Source: Streptomyces sp. B1I3
Lineage (GTDB): Bacteria > Actinomycetota > Actinomycetes > Streptomycetales > Streptomycetaceae
NCBI RefSeq assembly: GCF_030816615.1
Contig: NZ_JAUSYD010000001.1
Span: 1,984,001-2,048,000, forward strand
Direction of reading: 5' to 3'
DNA length: 64,000 bases
The notes under the pieces were generated by a model, which did not search any database, was not told the DNA's origin, and worked only from the letters and a program-made list of their open reading frames with translations. The position numbers and the translations under genes are program-made. Positions 58,017 to 64,000 of this stretch are shown piece by piece (position 1 is the stretch's first letter; each line of letters opens with the position of its first letter).

Positions 58017-60916
58017 CGGTCGGCGGCCCCCGCCCCGGTGTCCGCCGCCGGGGTCAGCGCGCCCGCCGCCCGTTCGATCTGCCGGTCGACCTTGGCGCCC
58101 AGCGCCCGCACGATGTCCAGGACCACACCCAGGACCAGCAGGTAGACCCCGAAGTCGAAGAGGACCGACGTGCTCAGGTGGTAGTCACCGAACACGGGCA
58201 GGTGCCCGTGGTGGGTCCAGGCATGCAGCACCGTCCCCTCCGCGAGACCGGCCAGGGCCACCCCGGTGGACACGAACAGTCCGAGGCCGGTGAAGAGTCC
58301 GGGCTGCAGCGGTGCGGCCTCCGCGAGTTCGAACCGGCCGCCCGCCAGGTAGCGCGTGATGAGCCCGAGCCCTGCGACGAGTCCGGCGACGAAGCCGCCG
58401 CCGGGCATGTTCTCCGCGCAGAACAGCAGGTACAGGGAGAGCACCAGGATCGGGTGGAACAGCAGCCGGGCCACCACCTCGAAGACGACGGACCGGTGTT
58501 CGGGGGCGAGCGTGGAGCCGGCGGCCAGCCAGCTGCGTTCGGGCGCGGTGTCGTCGCCGTGCGGCAGTCCGTTCAGCCGGCGGCCCGACAGGGCCCAGGC
58601 CGTCTCGCCCGTCAGCTCCTCCCTGTTCATGGACGTCTCGCTGCGGCGGTGCAGATACATGAGGCTGGTCACCCCGATCGCCGCCGCGGCGAGTACGGCG
58701 GACTCCCCCATCGTGTCCCAGGCCCGCAGGTCGACCAGGATGGTGGCCACCACGTCCTTGAGTCCGTGGTGGGAGACCTCCTCGACCATCGCCGCGCCGG
58801 CGGGATCGGCGATGCGCGCCGCTCCGGCCACCCAGACGGCCACACCGACGGTCGCCGCGGCGCCCAGCGCCACCGGGATCCGCAGCGCCCGCCGCCAGGT
58901 GCCGATCGACTCCTCGAAGCGCACCGGCATCCGGCGCAGGACCAGCACGAACACGATCATGGACACGGTCTCGACGCAGAACTGGGTGAGCGCCAGGTCG
59001 GGCGCGCCCTGGATGACGAAGAGCAGCGCGGTCCCGTACCCGGTCAGTCCCGCCAGGACCACGGCCTTCATGCGGCGGCTGACGGTCAGGCAGGAGAGCG
59101 CGGCCGCGCAGGTCAGCACGGCCACCGCCCCCTGCAGCGGCACGTCCCACACCCGGGGGGCGACCGCCCCCTCCCAGGGGCGGTCCGTGACCAGGACCGC
59201 CAGCTGCCCGGCCAGCGTCACCAGCAGGGTGATGGCCAGGTAGCCGGAGAGGGAGCCGCGCTGGACGAAGCCGGTGACCTGCAGGGCGACACGTTCCAGA
59301 CCGAGCAGGAGGTGGCCGAAGACACTGTCGGCGGTGGGCCAGGCGATGCGCCGGGAGATCCGGGTGACGGTGGCCCGTCCCGCGAAGAGCACGGCGCCGC
59401 CGGCCCAGGTGAGGGCGGACAGCAGCAGGACGGTCCCGAAGCCGTGCCACAGCGCCAGGTGGTAGGGGTGGGCGGGGGTGGGGAAGGCGTCGGCGTACGC
59501 GCTCAGCAGCCGGTTCGTCCAGCCGACGCCGGGGCCCAGCACCAGGCCTGCGACGGCGAGTACGGCCGGCGGCGCCAGGAAGGCGGCGCCCACGCGGTGC
59601 ACGGGGGTGTCCGTGACGCCGGCCTTACGGGCGAAGGCGCCCCACACGAAGCGGGCGGTGTACGCCACGGTCAGCAGCGAGCCCGCCACGGTGACGGCCA
59701 GCAGCCAGCGGTCGAGGGTGCCGCCGTACAGCAGGGCGTGGAAGGCGGCCTCCTTGGCGGAGAATCCGAGGAAGGGCGGCAGGGCGGCCATGGAGGCGGC
59801 TGCGAGGACGGCGACCGTGCACACGTACGGCAGCGCGGGCCCGACTCCGGAGAGCTTGCGCAGGTCGCGGGTGCCGGTCGCGTGGTCCACGATGCCGATG
59901 ACGAGGAACAGCGCGGCCTTGAAGAGGGCATGGGAAAGGATCATCACGGCGCCCGCCAGGGCCGCGTCCCGGTTGCCGGCTCCGACGAGCACGACGAGGA
60001 AGCCGAGCTGGCTGACGGTGCCGTAGGCGAGGACGAGTTTGAGGTCGTTGAGGCGCAGCGCGCGCCAGCCGCCGAGGAGCATGGTCGCGCCGCCCAGCAC
60101 CAGGACGGTCGGCCGCCAGAGGGGGACGTCGGCGAAGCCGGGGGCGAGCCGCGCCACGAGGTAGACACCGGCCTTGACCATGGCCGCGGCGTGCAGATAG
60201 GCGCTGACGGGGGTGGGCGCGGCCATGGCGTTCGGCAGCCAGAGGCTGAACGGCCAGATCGCGGACTTCGACAGGGCTCCGCACAGGACGAGGGCGACGG
60301 CCACGGACACGGCGGCCGTGGGCTCCGGCGGGTCGGCGACGATCGCGGAGATCCGGTAGGTGCCGGCCGCCTGACCGAGGATCAGGAAACCCACCAGCAT
60401 GGCGAGGCCGCCGAGCGTGGTGACGGTGAGGGCCTGGAGGGCCGAGCGGCGGTTCTGTTTACGCTCGCTGCCGTGGCCGATCAGGAGGTACGAGAAGACC
60501 GTGGTCAGTTCCCAGAACACGTAGAGGGAGATCAGGTCGTCCGCGAGGACCAGGGCCAGCATGGCACCGGCGAAGGCCAGCAGGTTCCCCGCGAAGGGGG
60601 CGAGTTGCGGGGAGTCGTCGGTGAAGTACGAGACGCAGTACAGCAGGACGAGCATGCCCACCCCGGCGGCGAGCAGCACCATCAGTTCGGCGAGCGCGTC
60701 CAGACGCAGGGCGAGCGATACGTCGTACGTACCGAGCCACTCCCACGACCAGGTGACCGCGCCCCCGGAGGCGGTCTCCGTCCACCGGGTGGCCGCCCAC
60801 ACGGTGGCGGCCGCCGGCGGCAGGGCGAGCACCACGAAGGCGTACCTGCCGAGCCGCCGCACCAGCGGGCCCGCGCAGGCTGCCAGGGCGAAGTGGCAGA
60901 CGATGAGCGCGATCAC
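58013..60916 (-). CDS. mnhA: Monovalent cation/H+ antiporter subunit A with fused B domain
   Basis: A 967-aa membrane protein, first gene of the mnhACDEFG operon. The N-terminal two thirds is NuoL-like: VFWELTTVFSYLLIGHGSER (Glu in helix), SAIWPFSLWLPNAMAAPTPV, HAAAMVKAGVYLVARL (Lys), GFSAKEAAF. The C-terminal part is the MnhB-like domain (ENMPGGGFVAGLVAGLG), which explains why no separate mnhB gene is present. Together with C-G it forms a Na+(K+)/H+ antiporter for pH and salt homeostasis. Start GTG 60916 (VIALIVCHFALAACAG). Confidence 0.95.
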   Translation of the reverse strand: MIALIVCHFALAACAGPLVRRLGRYAFVVLALPPAAATVWAATRWTETASGGAVTWSWEWLGTYDVSLALRLDALAELMVLLAAGVGMLVLLYCVSYFTDDSPQLAPFAGNLLAFAGAMLALVLADDLISLYVFWELTTVFSYLLIGHGSERKQNRRSALQALTVTTLGGLAMLVGFLILGQAAGTYRISAIVADPPEPTAAVSVAVALVLCGALSKSAIWPFSLWLPNAMAAPTPVSAYLHAAAMVKAGVYLVARLAPGFADVPLWRPTVLVLGGATMLLGGWRALRLNDLKLVLAYGTVSQLGFLVVLVGAGNRDAALAGAVMILSHALFKAALFLVIGIVDHATGTRDLRKLSGVGPALPYVCTVAVLAAASMAALPPFLGFSAKEAAFHALLYGGTLDRWLLAVTVAGSLLTVAYTARFVWGAFARKAGVTDTPVHRVGAAFLAPPAVLAVAGLVLGPGVGWTNRLLSAYADAFPTPAHPYHLALWHGFGTVLLLSALTWAGGAVLFAGRATVTRISRRIAWPTADSVFGHLLLGLERVALQVTGFVQRGSLSGYLAITLLVTLAGQLAVLVTDRPWEGAVAPRVWDVPLQGAVAVLTCAAALSCLTVSRRMKAVVLAGLTGYGTALLFVIQGAPDLALTQFCVETVSMIVFVLVLRRMPVRFEESIGTWRRALRIPVALGAAATVGVAVWVAGAARIADPAGAAMVEEVSHHGLKDVVATILVDLRAWDTMGESAVLAAAAIGVTSLMYLHRRSETSMNREELTGETAWALSGRRLNGLPHGDDTAPERSWLAAGSTLAPEHRSVVFEVVARLLFHPILVLSLYLLFCAENMPGGGFVAGLVAGLGLITRYLAGGRFELAEAAPLQPGLFTGLGLFVSTGVALAGLAEGTVLHAWTHHGHLPVFGDYHLSTSVLFDFGVYLLVLGVVLDIVRALGAKVDRQIERAAGALTPAADTGAGAADR

Positions 60917-61085
60917 GACGGGTGGTCCGGGACGAAGGGCACCGAATACAGATATATCCCTCGGCCCGGTTCACCCGTACGCCGCGCCGCGCGGCGCCCG
61001 GCCCACTGGTTCCGGTCCGCGTCGGCTGTGGTCGGCACTCGCCCCGCTGTGGTCACGAAACGGCGTCTTCCCTGGTTGTCCGTGG

Positions 61086-61316
61086 TCACACGGCGAAATG
61101 CACAGCCCTTTCGCGACCGGTCGCCTCGCGATCGTCCTGTGCGCGCAGGGCCCGGCCGGCGGTCAGGGGCAGATGGGCCGGCACGTCGGGCACCACGTCC
61201 GGCATTCCCCGGACCCCCTCCGTGGCGTGCGGGCAGCAGTGCGCGTCGTCACAGATCGTGATGCCGTCGCCGTCGTGCGACGTGGTCGCACCGTGCGCGG
61301 CCGGTTCGCCGGTCAC
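61086..61316 (-). CDS. Small Cys-containing hypothetical protein
   Basis: A 76-aa frame with strong GC3 bias typical of real genes here. GTG 61316 has gaagagga just upstream. The segment GDGITICDDAHCCPHATEG has three Cys and two His in a row that could bind metal, and the C-terminal half is helical and charged (LTAGRALRAQDDREATGRER). I do not recognise a family. A longer N-terminal extension to 61499 in the same frame is Cys/Arg-rich and looks noncoding. Confidence 0.45.
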   Translation of the reverse strand: MTGEPAAHGATTSHDGDGITICDDAHCCPHATEGVRGMPDVVPDVPAHLPLTAGRALRAQDDREATGRERAVHFAV

Positions 61317-61709
61317 CGCCGTCCTCTTCCCCGGCAGACTTCGGAAGGTATGCCTGCATCTCCAGACTCGCCCCGGGGCCCGCAGCACGCCACCGGGACG
61401 ACACGGGCAACTCCGGCAGTTCGACGGGCATCCGTGCACAGCGTGTGGGCGCGCTCCATTTCCGCACTGCGACTGATATCCATGGGTCCACGTGCTCAAC
61501 GGATGTCACCGGTCACCGGCTGGCACCATCGCCGAAGAGCCTCCCCTGCGCACGCGCGCGTCACGGCGGACCGACTCGAGACCCATGTCGTCGCGGGCAA
61601 CCCTCCTCGTACCGGCCGTCGTCCCCGGTGTCGCACTGGCGGCCCTCTGGGCCGCCACCAGTGGCCAGACACTTCTTCACTTCCAACGCCAGTCGGCGCA
61701 GGGACCGTT
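61317..61709. other. Intergenic region with no supported gene
   Basis: Mixed codon character, several short overlapping frames and no domain match by eye. It probably includes decayed coding DNA, as the next segment is a monooxygenase remnant. Confidence 0.35.
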
Positions 61710-61874
61710 GGCCGAGCAAGCGGGCCAACCGGCGCCCAGGGCGCGGCGACGGCGGTGGAGGCCGCGCTGGTTCTCCCCCGGTCGCCGGACGGTGTGGCCG
61801 CCGCGCTCGCCGCCTGGGAGGAACGGCGCCGCCCGCGCGCCATGTTCGTGCAGAACCCGTCGCGCGCCCTCTGA
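61710..61874 (+). pseudogene. C-terminal remnant of an FAD-dependent monooxygenase
   Basis: About 50 residues in one frame read GAQGAATAVEAALVLPRSPD, VAAALAAWEERRRPRAMFVQ and end NPSRAL. This matches the C-terminal end of salicylate-hydroxylase-like FAD monooxygenases (NLGQGA..A.EDA..LA, then AL..YE.RR.PR). The Rossmann FAD motif and everything else upstream are missing. Another short frame after it (61880-61969) ends in GMPGAAHVLVTPY and could be a second remnant. Confidence 0.55.
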
Positions 61875-62024
61875 AGCAGGAGACGCCCAGTGCGACGACC
61901 TCCGAGGAGGACGAGCTCCTGAAGACCGGCATGCCGGGCGCCGCCCACGTGCTCGTCACGCCGTACTGACCCCTCGCGCGCCGCCACGGGGGCGGGCGGC
62001 CCGTCCGTGCCGCTCCGGCCCAGG

Positions 62025-62426
62025 TCAGTCCAGCACCGCGATGCCGTCGAGCTCGACCAGGGCCTGTTCGTCCCAGAGCCTGACCGTCCCGACGACGGCC
62101 ATCGCGGGGTACTCACGCCCCGCCAGACTGCGCCAGATCCTGCCCAGCTCCCTGGCGTGGGCCCGGTAGTCGGCGACATCGGTGGCGTACACGGTCACCC
62201 GGGCGAGGGCGGAGGGGGCACCACCCGCCGCGCGCAGGGCGGTGAGCAGATTGCCGAGCGCCGTCTCGAACTGCTCGGGAAGGGTGGCGCCGACGACCTT
62301 CCCCTCGCCGTCCAGAGCGGTCTGGCCGGCGAGGAAGACCAGCCGGCCGCCGGTGGCCGTGACGGCGTGCGAGAAACCTCGGGGCGGGGCGAGTGCGGCG
62401 GGGTTGATCCGGGTGAGCGGGTTCAT
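62025..62426 (-). CDS. RidA-family protein
   Basis: A 133-aa YjgF/YER057c/UK114-family protein. Visible are the strand GRLVFLAGQTALDGEGKVVG, the helix EQFETALGNLLTALRAAGGA, the LARVTVYATDVADYRAHARE block and the C-terminal PAMAVVGTVRLWDEQALVEL. RidA proteins hydrolyse reactive enamines/imines; the Arg that binds the substrate carboxylate in E. coli RidA sits in an R-x-A-V motif near position 105, here replaced (YPAMAVVGT), so activity may differ. Overlaps the acyl-CoA dehydrogenase stop by ATGA, so it belongs to the same catabolic operon. Confidence 0.93.
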   Translation of the reverse strand: MNPLTRINPAALAPPRGFSHAVTATGGRLVFLAGQTALDGEGKVVGATLPEQFETALGNLLTALRAAGGAPSALARVTVYATDVADYRAHARELGRIWRSLAGREYPAMAVVGTVRLWDEQALVELDGIAVLD

Positions 62427-63556
62427 GCGGACCTCTCCTGTGTCGCGTACAGCTCCTTGGCGATGATGGTGCGCTGCACCTCGGTGGCGCCCTCGTAGAT
62501 CCTGGGTGCGCGGACCTCCCGGTAGAGGTGTTCGAGCAGGTGGCCGCGGCGCAGGGCGCGCGCCCCGTGCAGCTGGACCGCCGCGTCGACGACGTACTGC
62601 GCGGTCTCGGTGGCGTACAGCTTGGCCATGGCCGCGCGCCGGGGCACGCCGGGCTCCCCCGCGTCGTGGGCCGCGGCGGCCGCGTACACCAGGAGCCGGG
62701 CCGCCTCGGTGCGGGTGGCCATCTCGGCGACCTGGTGGGAGACCGCCTGCAGATCCTTCAGCGGAGCGCCGAACGCGGTGCGGTCCGCCGTGTGCTCCAG
62801 GGTGGCGTCGAGGGCCGCACGTGCCATGCCGACGGCGAACGCGCCGACGCTGGGCCGGAAGAGGTTCAGGGTGTCCATGGCCACGCGGAAACCCCGGTCC
62901 ACCTCCCCGACGACGTCCTCGGCGGTGACGGGTACGCCGTCGAAACGCAGAGCTCCGACGGGGTGGGGCGAGAGCATCTCCAGGGGCGTCCCGGTGAGCC
63001 CGGGGCGATCGGCGGGGACGAGGAAGGCGGTGACGCCGCGGGCTCCGGCCCCCTCGGTCGTCCGGGCGAAGACGGTGTAGAAGTCGGCCTCCGGGGCGTT
63101 CGAGATCCAGCACTTCTCGCCGGTCAGCCGCCAGCCGTCCTCGCCCGGTCCGCGCCGGGCGGCGAGCGAGAGGGCCGCCGCGTCGGATCCGGCGCCCGGC
63201 TCGCTGAGCGCGAAGGCGGCGACAGCACGGCCTGCGCGCACCTCGGGAAGCCAGCGCGCCCGCTGCGCGGGGGTGCCCGCCCGCAGCACGGGAGAGGTGC
63301 CGAGGCCCTGCAGGGCGAGCGCCGTCTCGGCCTCGGTGCAGCCGCGGGCCAGTGATTCGCGCAGCAGGCAGAGGTCCAGCGCTCCGGATCCCAGCATCCG
63401 GTCCAGGAGGCCGAGCTCGCCGAGCACGGAGACGAGCGGCCGGTTCACCTTGCCCGGGGTCCCCTTCTCCGCGAGTGGGCGCAGCCGGTCACGGGCGAGG
63501 GCGTGGAGCTCGTCGCACCAGGCGGTTCGACCGGGATCGAGGGAGAATGCCGTCAT
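62423..63556 (-). CDS. Acyl-CoA dehydrogenase family protein
   Basis: A 377-aa FAD enzyme. The fold signatures are FALSEPGAGSDAAALSLAA (FAD-binding), WRLTGEKCWISNAPEADFYT, the middle beta domain, and the C-terminal helix bundle (RTAFGAPLKDLQAVSHQVAE, AVQLHGARALRRGHLLEHLY). REVRAPRIYEGATEVQRTII carries the conserved IYEG with Glu in the catalytic base position of many family members. In actinobacterial 2-aminobenzoate loci such a dehydrogenase lies beside a RidA protein and an aryl-CoA ligase, as here. ATG 63556 follows agagaggcgccggt; divergent from the ligase. Confidence 0.93.
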   Translation of the reverse strand: MTAFSLDPGRTAWCDELHALARDRLRPLAEKGTPGKVNRPLVSVLGELGLLDRMLGSGALDLCLLRESLARGCTEAETALALQGLGTSPVLRAGTPAQRARWLPEVRAGRAVAAFALSEPGAGSDAAALSLAARRGPGEDGWRLTGEKCWISNAPEADFYTVFARTTEGAGARGVTAFLVPADRPGLTGTPLEMLSPHPVGALRFDGVPVTAEDVVGEVDRGFRVAMDTLNLFRPSVGAFAVGMARAALDATLEHTADRTAFGAPLKDLQAVSHQVAEMATRTEAARLLVYAAAAAHDAGEPGVPRRAAMAKLYATETAQYVVDAAVQLHGARALRRGHLLEHLYREVRAPRIYEGATEVQRTIIAKELYATQERSA

Positions 63557-63647
63557 ACCGGCGCCTCTCTTGTCACGACTTATCGCGGACCGTTGACTAC
63601 CGTCACCCAAACGATACGCTCCAAGGGCGACAAGGGGGCGATGCTTC

Positions 63648-64000
63648 ATGAAGCCGTCAGGTACCTGGAGTGCGCACACCGACACGTTCGCACGCGACCA
63701 TCTCCCACCCGCGGAGCAGTGGCCCGAGCTGCTCCTCGACCTCCCCGGACTGGCCTACCCCGACCGGCTGAACTGCGGGTACGAACTGCTCGACCGCACC
63801 CTGGAGCGCATGGGAGCCGACCGCCCCGCCTTCCGGAGCGGCACCGGCGCGGTCTGGAGCTACGGGGAGCTGCGGGACCGGGTGGACCGGATCGCCCACG
63901 TACTGACGAGCGACCTGGGCGTCGTACCCGGCAACCGCGTGCTGCTGCGAGGCCCCACCACGCCCTGGCTCGCGGCCTGCTGGCTCGCGGTGATGAAGGC
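63648..64000 (+). CDS. Aryl/acyl-CoA ligase, 5' part only (AMP-binding family)
   Basis: The first 117 codons of an adenylate-forming enzyme; the rest lies beyond the right edge. It starts MKPSGTWSAHTDTFARDHLP, with PELAYPDRLN-type GLAYPDRLNCGYELLDRTLE and WSYGELRDRVDRIAHVL. This N-terminus fits benzoate/2-aminobenzoate-CoA ligases more than fatty-acyl ligases. The ATP motif is outside the window. The ATG at 63648 has gacaaggggg 9 nt upstream. Divergent from the acyl-CoA dehydrogenase; together with RidA this suggests an aromatic-acid (possibly anthranilate) degradation locus. Confidence 0.8.
   Translation, partial: MKPSGTWSAHTDTFARDHLPPAEQWPELLLDLPGLAYPDRLNCGYELLDRTLERMGADRPAFRSGTGAVWSYGELRDRVDRIAHVLTSDLGVVPGNRVLLRGPTTPWLAACWLAVMK

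Noticed and set aside
58178-61261. A 1027-codon plus-strand frame opposite mnhA
   Set aside because: Highly charged, Gly/Glu/Asp/Arg-rich without motif; mnhA on the other strand has all family signatures.

Overview
The window is very GC-rich with strong GC3 bias, uses GTG and TTG starts often, and chains genes by ATGA/GTGA overlaps. Together with a SapA-type secreted protein, MEDS regulators, DevS/DevR-type two-component genes and an fcl/gmd exopolysaccharide locus, this points to the chromosome of a Streptomyces or close relative. I see no rRNA, tRNA, CRISPR array, transposase, integrase or replication origin.

Region 1 (1-23 kb) is a stress, dormancy and redox island. It holds a P-type cation ATPase cut by the window edge, phosphoketolase, a DoxX membrane protein, a universal stress protein, an XRE-PPOX fusion, a DevS/DevR-like pair (resembling the OsdK/OsdR type of Streptomyces), an orphan SMI1/KNR4 protein, two SRPBCC proteins, a hemerythrin, a STAS / response regulator / PAS kinase / lone receiver operon, two MEDS-domain anti-sigma-type regulators, an FdhF/YdeP-like molybdopterin oxidoreductase and a membrane SpoIIE phosphatase. 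The island is eroding: it contains at least three gene remnants (a universal stress protein, a HAD phosphatase and a regulator-like helical protein).

Region 2 (23-29 kb) carries a SapA-like secreted protein with a strong terminator, a 270-bp patch of octamer repeats, and a large Tat-exported GH2 beta-galactosidase with a LamG-like insertion.

Region 3 (29-36.8 kb, minus strand) is the best candidate for a poorly described system. It is a translationally coupled five-gene operon: SWIM-like zinc finger, a large uncharacterised protein, a VWA/MIDAS protein, a MoxR-type AAA+ ATPase and a DUF5682-type protein. It resembles the E. coli yehLMPQ (YehL-class MoxR) set. The N-terminal part of the last protein carries motifs that read like the TraB/TIKI putative metalloprotease fold. 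The second gene has one extra base in a six-G tract that pushes translation into the VWA frame.

Region 4 (37-54 kb) is an exopolysaccharide locus. It has an initiating sugar-phosphate transferase, GDP-fucose synthesis (gmd, fcl), three glycosyltransferases, a Wzy-like polymerase, a Wzx-like flippase, a Wzz/BY-kinase-like protein with a degenerate Walker A, a secreted beta-propeller/LamG protein, a lipoprotein, and a cytidylyltransferase convergent with a CDP-alcohol phosphatidyltransferase. A truncated LamG/DNRLRE gene lies just after gmd.

Region 5 (54-64 kb) holds an NTF2-like protein, a complete Mrp-type Na+/H+ antiporter operon (mnhA with fused B domain, C, D, E, F, G), a small Cys-rich hypothetical protein, a monooxygenase remnant, and a divergent aromatic acid catabolism locus (RidA, acyl-CoA dehydrogenase, and an aryl-CoA ligase cut by the window edge).
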